This document shows positions 33,180 to 41,875 of a stretch of 64,000 nucleotides of DNA, piece after piece; position 1 is the stretch's first letter; each line of letters opens with the position of its first letter. Below the pieces are notes generated by a model, which was not told the DNA's origin, searched no databases, and worked only from the letters and a program-made list of their open reading frames with translations. Origin of the DNA: Cordylochernes scorpioides (lineage: Eukaryota; Arthropoda; Arachnida; Pseudoscorpiones; Chernetidae). The translations under genes and the position numbers were made by a program. The stretch lies in the NCBI GenBank assembly GCA_030710605.1, contig CP092886.1, forward strand, positions 55,493,382-55,557,381. Reading direction: 5' to 3'.

Positions 33180-34384
33180 GATTATAATTATAATTTGTAA
33201 GTACTTTGTTATAGTTTTTCATTTAAATATAGCTCGATTTTTGTGTATGTTTTCTATTTGCAGTATCTTTCCTAATGTCTTTGGCAACATTTTTTTTTCT
33301 CATAAATAGGCTGAGGTTATATTATTTTTCGAATTGTAGATTGAATTATTACTTTTATTCTATAATATTTATATTTTGTAAGTGTTTGTTATAGTTTTTC
33401 ATTTGAATTGAGCACAATTTTTGTATCTGGTTATCTTTTTTGGCATCTTTTCATCTCTCTTTGGCATCTTTTTTTTTCTTATTTATTTATGCTTATGAGA
33501 TTGCCAAAACATCACACACTATTAAATTATTTGGATTAGGTCTTATTTTCTTGTATTAATTTGTTATAGTTTTTCATTTGAATTTAGCTCCATTTTTGTG
33601 TCTGATTTACTTTTTTGCAGTAACTTTCATAATGCCTGATTTGATTACTTGATCTGTTATAGTTTTCATTTGAATTTAGCTCCATTTTTGTGTCTGATTT
33701 TCTTTTTTGCAGTATCTTTCATAATGCCTGATTTGATTACTTGATCTGTTATAGTTTTCTTTTGAATTTAGCTCCATTTTTGTGTCTGATTTTCTTTTTT
33801 GCAGTATCTTTCATAATGCCTGATTTGATTACTTGATCTGTTATAGTTTTTCATTTGAATTTAGCTCCATTTTTTTGTCTGTCATTTTTTTTCTTCTCAT
33901 AAATAGGCTGGTGCTGTATTTGTGTAATCAATTGTTGCTTCTTGTGTCTGGTTTCTTTTTTGCAGTATTTTTTTGGAATCCTTTTTTTTTTCATCAATTG
34001 TTTCCTCACATGCTTGGAATTATAGTTTTCTTTTGAATTTAGCTCCATTTTTGTGTCTGATTTTCTTTTTTGCAGTATCTTTCATAATGCCTGATTTGAT
34101 TACTTGATCTGTTATAGTTTTTCATTTGAATTTAGCTCCATTTTTTTGTCTGTCATTTTTTTTCTTCTCATAAATAGGCTGGTACTGTATTTGTGTAATC
34201 AATTGTTGCTTCTTGTGTCTGGTTTCTTTTTTGCAGTATTTTTTTGGAATCCTTTTTTTTTTTTCATCAATTGTTTCCTCACATGCTTGGAATTTTCTTT
34301 TTATGCCTGTTCTGGCATTCAGTTTTATAGTTTTCCTCTGCTTGGTTCTTATTTTACCTTTTTTTTTTTTCAGCGTCTTCTGTC
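33180..34384 (+). repeat. ~91-bp T-rich tandem units resembling an intron-exon junction
   Basis: Units read tgttatagtttttcatttga, atttagctccatttttgtgt, ctgattttcttttttgcag, tatctttcataatgcctgat. A 271-base segment (33833-34103) is duplicated at 34104-34370. Each unit has a polypyrimidine run and CAG followed by ...ATGCC, the same arrangement as the real-looking junction at 34365-34390. They are therefore probably amplified copies of an acceptor-plus-start region. Confidence 0.8.
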
Positions 34385-34549
34385 ATGCCTCGAAAAGGCC
34401 GTGGAAGACTCACTCCCCTAACCGCTAGGCGTGCTAATATGACTCGCCGCAGGAACAAAACCCCAATTGCTATTTCTCTTGTTTACTTTTTTACCAATGC
34501 CTATAATTTTTCACCTGCAAGATTTTTTATTTTATTTGTTATTCAATAA
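34385..34549 (+). pseudogene. Short basic N-terminal piece, probably of a Helitron protein
   Basis: A 54-codon frame starts just after a long T tract and CAG (acceptor-like). It begins MPRKGRGRLTPLTARR and NMTRRRNKTP; after ~30 residues it turns into AT-driven hydrophobic translation and stops. Basic starts with an RRxNxTP motif are familiar from N-termini of arthropod Helitron proteins. The helicase relic at 35609 on the same strand supports this. No Rep domain was found between them. Confidence 0.4.
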
Positions 34550-34586
34550 ACTATTATCAATTATTTTTGGTCTTCTTTTTATTTAC

Positions 34587-34920
34587 TTATTTTACTGGGG
34601 GTTGGTGGAAGAATGGTCTAAGCCGTTGGTTTTCGACCGCTACGCCCCGGGTTCGATTCCCGCATTGGGCACTTTTTTCTCAAAAAATAAAAAAAAAAAT
34701 GCTCCAATGGCTTCCGATTCTTGCAAAAGTCCAACCCCACCAGCAAGCGCAAGTAATCAAACGGGGCTCTGGCACATTTGTAAATGCAAAGTCGAACTGC
34801 TTTTCACATGTTTAGACATGTGGTGTACTTACAGTAAAAGCAGTCGCCTACTCTACCCACCATGATTATCAAGGCCTGTACCACGTGTACTAGGGATAAG
34901 CAAAAAAAAATTATTTTACT
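34587..34920 (+). repeat. Target duplications of SINE copy 3
   Basis: TTATTTTACT at 34587-34596 and again at 34911-34920, flanking the SINE exactly. A perfect 10-base duplication indicates a fairly recent insertion. Confidence 0.85.
34597..34910 (+). mobile_element. SINE copy 3, full length (314 bp)
   Basis: Best copy of the family. The head (34597-34671) is tRNA-like: ggggg start, tggtctaagccgttgg (box A region), ggttcgattcccg (box B). A T/A-rich link follows, then a unique body including aagtccaaccccaccagcaa, tcaaacggggctctggcac, aagtcgaactgcttttcac and taccacgtgtactagggata, then an A tail. It is Pol III-type with no protein. LINE-dependent retroposition is inferred from the tail and duplications. 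Confidence 0.85.
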
Positions 34921-34924
34921 CATT

Positions 34925-35035
34925 GCTCTATACATACAATTATTTGCATACAATTATATACATACAAATATATGCATACAATTATATACATACAAATATA
35001 TGCATACAATTATATACATACAATTTTCTACATTT
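34925..35035. repeat. 28-bp AT microsatellite array
   Basis: atacatacaaatatatgcat + acaattat, about four units. AT-only low complexity with ATGCAT steps. Confidence 0.8.
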
Positions 35036-35039
35036 TTGC

Positions 35040-35600
35040 ACTCTGCAGTCTGATATGTTGTTAATAATAGGGGTTTTAGACAAATATCAACTGTTGAAAT
35101 TTGAATTTCAAAATAGTTGAATTATCGAAAGTGTCGAATTAGTTTGTCATATGATAGGCCGTAGGTCGAGACATTAAAAATGGTCGAATTATCGTGTGTT
35201 GATTTAATTAGATTATATTGTATATATAAAAAAATAGAATTGTTGTTTTTAATGAGGTCTTTTAAATGAATTTATTCCTTTAATATGTTGTCATATCTGC
35301 AATATAGTTGTGTTGTTTGCAATTTTCTTTTTTTTTCCTTTCAAATATTTGTGTCCACTCTGAAATATAGTTTGTGAATTTATATTCCAATTTATTTTCT
35401 TATATATATATATTTTTTTTTTTTATTTCCAAAATATTTATTTAGACTTTCACCAATGCCTTTAGGATCTTTGCGATGGAACACGTATGGTGTTTCAGCG
35501 CATGTGCTCTCATGTCCTTGAAGCACATATACTGACAGTGCCCAAAGTTGAACACACTGTATAGTGTCTGAAATATCTTTGGCCCCTTCGGATACCAACC
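35040..35600. other. AT-rich, probably decayed Helitron interior
   Basis: Contains tgtcgaattatcg words repeated again at 35940-36020. The block 35460-35530 (gcgatggaacacgtatggtg, gcatgtgctctcatgtcctt) recurs in shorter form at 36412-36468. A 72-codon minus frame (35392-35610) has no known domain. Confidence 0.4.
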
Positions 35601-35608
35601 TTAGCTTC

Positions 35609-35770
35609 ATTCTAGAGAGGCGTTAGTTTTCACTAAGGTTGGCTTTTGCTATGACTATAAATAAGGCTCAAGGACAAACCTTGGCTACAAGAGCCTGTGT
35701 TTACGCACGGACAACTTTAAGTGGCTTTTTCAAGTGTGCGAACATTGGATAGCATACATGTAAAGATGAC
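35609..35770 (+). pseudogene. Helitron helicase relic (C-terminal superfamily-1 motif)
   Basis: The plus strand reads ILERR, a stop, then FSLRLAFAMTINKAQGQTLA. This corresponds to the conserved ...F(P)xRLAFAMTINKxQGQT... stretch near the end of Helitron/PIF1-type helicases, part of the ATP-coupled DNA-unwinding core. Sequence after it (TRACVYARTTLSGFF) is diverged. Alone it cannot function, but it shows that an autonomous Helitron once lay here, in the same orientation as the piece at 34385. Confidence 0.75.
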
Positions 35771-35774
35771 CCAT

Positions 35775-36540
35775 ATCTTTTGGTCCTTCAGATTTCAGAC
35801 TTCCATTCATTCTGAATATTTGGGTTCTTCCTACAAGAGCCTGTGTTTAATTTTAAAGTGGCTGCCTTCGCCTCTGTAATACCTTTTTACCGGTAAAGTT
35901 GTATTTAAACAACAATCAACCTTGAAAATTTGATTTTTTAAATGGTCGAATTATCGAAAGTGTCGAATTATCGAAAGTGTCGAATTATCGATAGTGTCGA
36001 ATTATCGATAGTGTCGAATTGCAGTTTATTTTTTATTTTTTAATAAGGTCCTCTTATCTTATCTGCAATATAGTTGTATTGTTCGAAATTTTATTTTCTA
36101 ATTTGTTAATTTTTTCTTTTTTTTTTCACTCTAATAATATTTATTTAAATCTGATAATTTTTATTTAATGCAATTTATTTAATAATTTATTTAATCCAAT
36201 GTCTATAGTTTCTTCCCTGAAATTGCTTACCAAACATGAGTCAGTGTTTCCTCAGTGTTAACAGTTGGAGTGTTAGAATGCGGAGAAGCAAAATAACTCC
36301 CTACTGAATTTCTCAATAGTCTTACTCCCAGAGGAATGCATCCACACCAGTTAAACTCTAGGTTGGTGCTATTGTTATGCTTCTGAGAAGTTTTAATCCT
36401 AAGCAGGGTCTTTGAAAATGGTACACGTGTGGTGATACTGTGCATGTGCTCTCATGTCCTTAAAGTAGTGTAGTTCTGTTGTTTGCACTTTCATTTTCTG
36501 ATTTGTTAAAATTTTTCTTCTATAGTTTCTCACCTGCGGG
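35775..36540. other. Decayed sequence between helicase relic and Helitron-like end
   Basis: Tandem gtcgaattatcgaaagt words at 35945-36010 and duplicated fragments of the 35460-35530 block at 36412-36468. A minus frame of 72 codons (36227-36445) is unrecognised. Likely the remains of the same Helitron. Confidence 0.35.
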
Positions 36541-36576
36541 TCCTTCGGGTAAACCTGGGTCGTTGCCCGGGTCACA
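36541..36576 (+). mobile_element. Helitron-type 3' end, degenerate
   Basis: gggtaaacctgggtcgttgc then ccgggtcacacgttg forms the same GC hairpin as the family but ends ACGTTG and not TCGGCTAG. It may be the 3' end of the autonomous copy represented by 34385 and 35609, or a mutated end. Confidence 0.4.
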
Positions 36577-36847
36577 CGTTGTTTGTTATTAGCATTATCT
36601 ATTTGTTTGCATCAGCATAATTTAATCTAATCTTTGATAGAGGGCGCTGTTCGTGAGCTAAGTAGAATAATTTGAATATATAGTTTTAATAATTGATTTA
36701 TATATTTTTAAAATAGCCTATCGTCTTCCCCGTATTTTTTTACCTATGTATGGAAATTTTGGTTTGAATTAGTGAACTACTGCGAATTTGTATACTGGAC
36801 ATACAAACAAACATACATACAAACATTGATTTTTATATATAGAGAGA
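36577..36847 (-). mobile_element. Helitron 5' end fragment (minus)
   Basis: Read from the minus strand it begins TCTCTCTATATATAAAAATC at 36847, preceded by A, then repeats of TGTTTGTATG type, and includes an internal match (agttttaataattgattt) to the copy at 52720-53672. No matching 3' CTAG was found on its left, so the element is truncated. Confidence 0.5.
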
Positions 36848-37370
36848 TTTCTATAACCAATTTTTATTACGATTCACTAGCGCGCCATCTGTTATTAAAA
36901 TTAGAAACTATTTTAGACGCGTAAGATTCTTTTTGAAATTAAACAATTTCTACTGCCCTTACTGCAATGGAAAATTTAATGGGAGGGCCTGGCTCATCAG
37001 TGATATATGCCTTTTTAATTAAGGATTTATTTATGGATTACCTAATTTTCGAAATAAAATTGTGTATACACAATCTTACAGCTTAATCTATCTACAGGCA
37101 AATTGGTTATAAAAATTAGAAACTATTTTAGACGCGTAAGATTCTTTTTGAAATTAAACAATTTCTACTGCCCTTACTGCAATATGGAAAATTTAATGGG
37201 AGGGTTCACCACTGATTAGCCAGGCCCTCCCATTAAATTTTCCATTGCAGTAAGGGCAGTAGAAATTGTTTAATTTCAAAAAGAATCTTACGCGTCTAAA
37301 ATAGTTTCTAATTTTCATAACAGATGGCGTGCTAGTGAATCGTAATATAAAATTGGTTATAGAAATATTT
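36848..37370. mobile_element. Foldback MITE, GCGCGCCATCT family (compound copy)
   Basis: Outer arms tttctataaccaatttttat / ataaaattggttatagaaa, then gattcactagcgcgccatct, gaaactattttagacgcgta, ctactgcccttactgcaatg and gggagggcctggctcatcag. The left arm is present twice (36870-37000 and 37100-37205), separated by an unrelated ~90-bp segment, and the single right arm completes the hairpin. It begins directly at the Helitron end (36847). Confidence 0.8.
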
Positions 37371-37479
37371 TCGAAAGTTATTTAAAATAATTCAAATTTT
37401 CGATATCAAACCTCGAAAATGAGGAACCTGTTTTCGATTAAGATTTGGCATTTTTATCATTGAGAGGTAAAATTTCTGG

Positions 37480-37660
37480 GGTTTTCTGGATGACATAAGT
37501 TCGAATCCCGCAATGGGAACTTTTTTTTTCTGAAGTTATTGCCTCAATGTCCCATTAATCTTGCACAATTTCAAACACCACAATGAGTACAAGTAATCAA
37601 ACGGGGTATTAATACCTTTTAAATGTAAAAATGTAACTGTTTTTTACATGTGTATCAAAA
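37480..37660 (+). mobile_element. SINE copy 4 (truncated, diverged)
   Basis: Starts within the tRNA-like head (aagttcgaatcccgcaatgg), then body words gagtacaagtaatcaaacgg and aactgttttttacatgtgt. The end is missing. Confidence 0.6.
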
Positions 37661-37759
37661 TAGACAAACTGAAATCTAACATAACCAGAAATAGCCAGAA
37701 CAGAAAACTGAAACATTGGGGGCTAACAAATACAATGTACCAAATTTGATCAGAAATGA

Positions 37760-37945
37760 AAACACATCAAAAGTGAACCTGCAGTCCTGGATCTTTCCAG
37801 TTGGTCTCGAGGACCATGCCATCTCCTCAGCGGCGAAGTACGCGATCTACGTATTCTTCGTAGATCGCGAAATGCGTGGTGTCGCTGGAGACCCGTTGGT
37901 GATTCTCCACCAAACTCTGCAGCACTGGCAGAGGCGCCATATTTA
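37760..37945. other. Candidate coding patch, strand ambiguous
   Basis: GC-richer block. The minus strand holds a 37-codon frame (37940 to 37827) with balanced codons: MAPLPVLQSLVENHQRV..., SSDTTHFAIYEEYVDRVLRR. The plus strand is open too (AAKYAIYVFFVDREMRGVAG). An 11-bp hairpin CGCGATCTACG/CGTAGATCGCG is at 37840-37869. I do not recognise either translation. It may be a real exon or a fragment captured by an element. Confidence 0.3.
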
Positions 37946-38008
37946 TTGTACATAGTGTATATAATCCATATTATCTTTTTTTTTTAAATAGTACAGACTG
38001 TGTACTTT

Positions 38009-38050
38009 GCATGTATTGACAAGATGTCAATAAAATTATTTTAATTGTAA
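38009..38050 (+). repeat. Short dispersed motif with AATAAA (second copy)
   Basis: gcatgtattgacaagatgtc + aataaaatta, as at 23913. Probable 3' end of an unidentified retroelement. Confidence 0.45.
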
Positions 38051-38493
38051 ATTGTCAAAAGTGGTCAATTTATCTCAAATTAAAATAAAAACGATGAAAT
38101 AACCATACTTTTCAAAGGTTTGAAATATTGTCCTATAGATAAACCTGATCCCATCTAAATGATAGAAGTAGCCATCTCAAAAACTAAACAATCTGTGTAT
38201 AAAGGTAAAATAAGACAAACAGTAACCAGAACATTAAGTGAATCATCTACCTCTACGTGACCCAAGAGAAAAGCACATTTTAAGAAACCTAAAGAACAGA
38301 AAAAAAAGCTATCACACAAGCGGAAAAGGGAGGAACTACAGTAATAGTGAATTAATCTGAATACTAGAATAAAATGGAGAAAATACTCAAAGATATTTCA
38401 ACTCTCACATCACTTACAGATATAAAAAGGAATAAAATATACACGAATTTTTAAAAAAGAACTCGACAGAATAAACAAGTCCATAATAATCAC

Positions 38494-38638
38494 ACTGATA
38501 GACAAAACTTAAGGAAGTTGTACCTTATAGCATATATATATCGGGATTCAGAAAATATCTCTCAGAGTTATATTCTGAATCCCGATATATATATGCTATA
38601 AGGTACAACTTCCATAAGTTTTGTCTATCAGTGTCATC
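38494..38638. mobile_element. Hairpin MITE, Tc1/mariner-like ends
   Basis: Arms of ~62 bp: cactgatagacaaaacttaa, ggaagttgtaccttatagca, tatatatatcgggattcaga and their reverse complements, with a ~20-base loop. Ends match the elements at 47098-47343 and 52318/53832. No coding capacity. A single-stranded form would fold almost completely. Confidence 0.85.
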
Positions 38639-38831
38639 AATGAAGAACACAAGGTATTTCACTGAATATAAATTCTTAAATCCATATATATGGTAAGCCA
38701 AAATTGCATAAACCAAATATTCCGTTAGGACCTATAGTAGCTTTTCAACTATTCCCTATTGCCCCATTAGTTAAGTTTTTAACTAATTTTTACAGCCATT
38801 AATTATAACACAAACTTCCTCCCTATCCATA

Positions 38832-39002
38832 TCCCTATATATAGTCACGACCGTCTTTCCTCATCGGCCTCTGTCACGGATGCGCGCGCACAGGGAGGTC
38901 ACGTGCTCGCCGGCAGCCGGATTTGAACCAGCGACCTAAAGATCACCGTTGTAACATCTACAGTCGGGTAAAACACGGGCGTTGCCCGGGTCATTCGGCT
39001 AG
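38832..39002 (+). mobile_element. 171-bp mini-Helitron
   Basis: TC at 38832-38833 preceded by A, hairpin CACGGGCGTTGCCCGGG, TCATTCGG, CTAG (38999-39002), then T. It has correct Helitron ends on a very short body. The interior is mostly a tRNA-Tyr fragment on the opposite strand (38909-38965) plus a GC-rich link (gcgcgcgcacagggaggtca). Confidence 0.8.
38909..38965 (-). pseudogene. tRNA-Tyr 3' part with intron remnant, captured in Helitron
   Basis: The minus strand reads GACTGTAGAT, an ~11-base insert, then GATCTTTAGGTCGCTGGTTC and AAATCCGGC. Animal tRNA-Tyr has anticodon GTA in ...ACTGTAGATCCTTAGGTCGC TGGTTC..., and its genes carry an intron right after the anticodon loop, as here. The 5' half and a matching acceptor are missing, so it is not functional. 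Its left limit coincides with the Helitron 3' terminal region. Confidence 0.7.
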
Positions 39003-39009
39003 TTTTTTT

Positions 39010-39128
39010 TATATTTATGTTACTCTGTAAACTTCCCCCAGTTTGGCGTTCTCACGCCCTTGTGGCCTTAATTACCCATTCCTTGATTTCGCTCCAGGAT
39101 TTCGGGTTATATCAAGAGAGAGATTTCT
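39010..39128. other. No gene recognised
   Basis: Short AT/TC-rich link between the mini-Helitron and the next repeat. Confidence 0.3.
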
Positions 39129-39129
39129 T

Positions 39130-39300
39130 GATTTTTCAGGAAGCCTATAGGACCAGCTTTTTAGCCATTGGGGTTAGAGTTTCTTGATTAATCAAGAATT
39201 GGTATTTGGCCAATATTTTGGAATAACTAAAAATCGACAATTAGTTGACATTTCAGGACCGATCAGGAGATGCTTTTTCTTAATAAAGGCAACCATTTAT
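39130..39300. repeat. TTCTTGATTAATCAAGAA repeat family, copy A
   Basis: Has tttcttgattaatcaagaat, ttggccaatattttggaata, and cgatcaggagatgctttttc in the order found at 51860-52010. The 18-base palindrome is the family hallmark. Class unknown (probably a MITE). Confidence 0.6.
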
Positions 39301-39304
39301 TCCT

Positions 39305-39870
39305 CCTAAATTCGAGCAACTATCCACATTTGAAAATTGACTCTATATTTAAAGACTTTTTTTTCTATAAGTGCACACCATTCTTTTTTTTTTTGTTGGA
39401 AAAATGAAAAAAAAAATCGGCGAATCTCCTCGATTTACATCTATTATTCCTCCTTCTGTCAAGGATATTTTCTCCGAAAGCTTTTATTTTTCATTTTTAC
39501 AGCAATAAATGACTTAGGCGCGCTCATAGAAACTATGTGTCTTTAATTATATAAGCGAAAGGTCGTATAAATGTTTATCTACAAATTGACTCTACGATAA
39601 AACTGAAATAGTTGAAGTTTTGAAACTATTTATAACGCTAAATTTCAATGCATGCTAGTTTTCCATGTTGTCCCACTTTATCTAACATCTTGCTTCCTTT
39701 TTTAATCGATACTTTGTTTCTTCTATTCCCGCCAAACGCGGTTGTGGAATTATTAGTGCTTATATTCTATAATTTTTGTTGTGTTTTCCATCTCTCAACT
39801 GGAATAAAAATAGCCTGTTTAAAATGAGGTTGGATCAAACAAATCCTATAGCCCTATATACCTTGAAAGG
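39305..39870. other. No gene recognised
   Basis: AT-rich with T and A tracts. A 69-codon frame at 39337-39546 is low complexity. Confidence 0.3.
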
Positions 39871-39877
39871 GTAGTGA

Positions 39878-40216
39878 ATGGCCTATGTGGTTGTAGATCT
39901 TGGTTATCCAGTTGCCCTGGCACTGACAGTGGTTTGTAAGTAATCGCTAGCGATTGGTGTGTGGCGCGCGAAGACAGGGTGGTTAGCGTGGTATTTTCTT
40001 TGGAGCGCGGCGAAGCGCCGGAGTTGCACAGCGGTAAGCTCTAAACTCCGCTTTGTCTTCTCCCGTCCTTTGTGACGTGTGTCCCCACGGGGCCTCCTTT
40101 TCTCTCCTCCCGCAGTTGACTTGTCGGGCATCATCTACACGGCCCTTTATTTCCTGAGGCAGAGGGATGCAATTATAGGCTCGGAGAACTATGGGAATTC
40201 AATTCAAAATATGTGA
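39878..40216 (+). CDS. Candidate spliced membrane-protein gene (two exons)
   Basis: Exon 39878-39935 ends at a perfect donor GTAAGT (39936). A 180-base intron ends with a long pyrimidine tract and CAG (40111-40115). Exon 40116-40216 continues in frame (phase 1) to TGA. Joined, it gives ~51 residues: MAYVVVDLGYPVALALTVV, then FDLSGIIYTALYFLRQRD. It is strongly hydrophobic and ends in charged residues, like the last transmembrane helices of a polytopic protein. Codons are GC3-rich compared with the AT-rich flanks. TGA lies directly before the ATG in frame, so either this ATG starts a small protein or the first exon begins at an internal acceptor (for example after ttgtag, 39896). Family not recognised. 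Confidence 0.45.
39936..40115 (+). other. Predicted 180-bp intron
   Basis: GTAAGT...cttttctctcctcccgCAG. The intron is GC-rich (gcgcgcg, gcggcgaagcgccg) unlike the surrounding DNA. The minus-strand 76-codon frame over it (39904-40134) is taken as a shadow. Confidence 0.5.
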
Positions 40217-40219
40217 CGA

Positions 40220-40845
40220 TGTCTTCTGGTTTCGCGTAGCAGCTTACAATACTTCTCTTGTCTGCGCACTTTGATGTTTCTATTGATTGCTTAATTCTCA
40301 CTTCACAGAAGAGATGGAAGTTCACGACTAGAGAGAACTCGACGGTTGAGCTCATTTTCAACTTTACCAAGGTATAAGATGGGTTGTTTCTGTTCCGCAT
40401 CATTGTCTGATGGATCAAAAAATCAACTCCACAAGTTGGTGATATCTTAGAAACCTAATGATTTTTCCTGGATTGTCACAAAGGTTGTGCTTTGTGGATT
40501 GGATTACAATCAAGGAGATGTGTTGGGGACTGACACTATCACTTTTGTACTTGGTTTATGTTGGAAATGTCTTGATGTTGCTAGTAGAAACCGTAGGAGA
40601 TTTAAAAGTCCGGTCTTGAATCTGGAATTTGTTGAATGGCCCTCTTTATTTAGGATTTGTAATCACTTTTGTCGATCGTTCGTTTCAAGGTAAATACTCC
40701 GAACTGTTGGTAGTTATCTATCTCTCTTGTGTGTTTATAAAAATGCCCAGAATCTTCCAAACCTTCCTGTTTTGATGAGGTTTCCAGATGACATAGCGAT
40801 TAAGAAATATAATTGGTATATATTTTAGGCTAATATAAATTATTA
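40220..40845. other. No clear gene
   Basis: Two frames (minus 40173-40418, 81 codons; plus 40487-40693, 68 codons) are open but lack recognisable domains. The plus one ends near tttcaag|gtaaat, a donor-like junction at 40692. They could be further exons of the candidate gene or chance. Confidence 0.25.
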
Positions 40846-40847
40846 AA

Positions 40848-41091
40848 TATCTTGATGAGCATAATAGCTAGAATCTTTTGCATAGTTATATTTAATATAA
40901 ATATTTATAAATATAAAATACTAAGTGAGTTTTTGAGAGGTTTACTGTGTATAATTATATAATATACTAATATTATACGCAGTAAACCTCTTAAAAACTC
41001 ACTTAGTATTTTATATTTATAAATATTTATATTAAATATAACACTATGCAAAAGATTCTAGCTATTATGCTCATCAAGATATTTATGAAGA
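40848..41091. mobile_element. Foldback element with ~105-bp arms
   Basis: The left arm (atcttgatgagcataatagc, tagaatcttttgcatagtta, gtgagtttttgagaggttta) is mirrored almost perfectly by the right (taaacctcttaaaaactcac ... gctattatgctcatcaagat). The spacer is ~35 AT bases. No coding. Confidence 0.85.
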
Positions 41092-41099
41092 AGTATACA

Positions 41100-41755
41100 T
41101 ATTAGATCTGTCAACGCAAGAACTTGAAACAGGTGTGAATGAACAGAACTCTTTTAGTACTCATTCTTATTGGGTTTCTTTTTTTATGTTCTCCAATATG
41201 ATGATTGTCATAGAGAAGGCCGTTGTAGAAACTTCAAGTATTGTAGTCGCAATCTATTATATAGAGAGCTAGATATTTATACTTCAACTGCAATGGATGA
41301 CTGGAGGTGATACCAACACTAGCCTCGACTTGCTGCGCTGGTTACCATACTCTGGGTTTTCTCATTTTGAAACTTCTCTATAAATTATCAATCAATATCG
41401 TTATTAAGTCATTTAGTCTTATATTCAGATTCTCCTGAGAGATGACAACAGCAACAAAAAGCTTTATTAAGACCTTTTAGTCTTATACAGATTCTCCAAA
41501 CAGAAATGTAGGGGTCATGCAGGAATAACAGTAATAATACCAGTAATAAGAATTTCTATTATTATAATTTTTGAAGCTAATCACATGAAATGGTAATATG
41601 AAATTTATATATTGGAAAACTCAATTAAGACAATCAAGCTAATAAATAGTCTGTGTAAATTGGAGAAAAAAAAATCTTATATCTGGATTTACCCCGGAGT
41701 CTCTGCAAGTAAAAAAAGAGTAAAGTTGATCATATATTTAATAATAATAGTGAAA
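41100..41755. other. No gene recognised
   Basis: AT-rich. The frame at 41612-41959 crosses the LINE insertion below and is not a gene. Confidence 0.3.
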
Positions 41756-41772
41756 TTTATATATACAAGAAA

Positions 41773-41862
41773 TTCTCACTGCTTTGTTCTTATGCATACC
41801 TCTGGTGAATCCTGTATAGGGTCAGTGACCCTAAATAAAGGCTTTTTGTTGTGTTGTTTGTA
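41773..41862 (+). mobile_element. 5'-truncated LINE copy (90 bp) with target duplication
   Basis: Carries the LINE 3' end: ctggtgaatcctgtataggg, aataaaggct and a TTG-type tail, as at 12295-12357. It is flanked by a perfect 13-base duplication TATATACAAGAAA (41760-41772 and 41863-41875). This is a dead-on-arrival insertion of the same LINE group. Confidence 0.85.
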
Positions 41863-41875
41863 TATATACAAGAAA

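Noticed and set aside
39904..40134. 76-codon basic minus-strand frame
   Set aside because: It overlaps the predicted intron and exon of the plus-strand candidate gene, which has splice signals. The minus translation is low-complexity basic.
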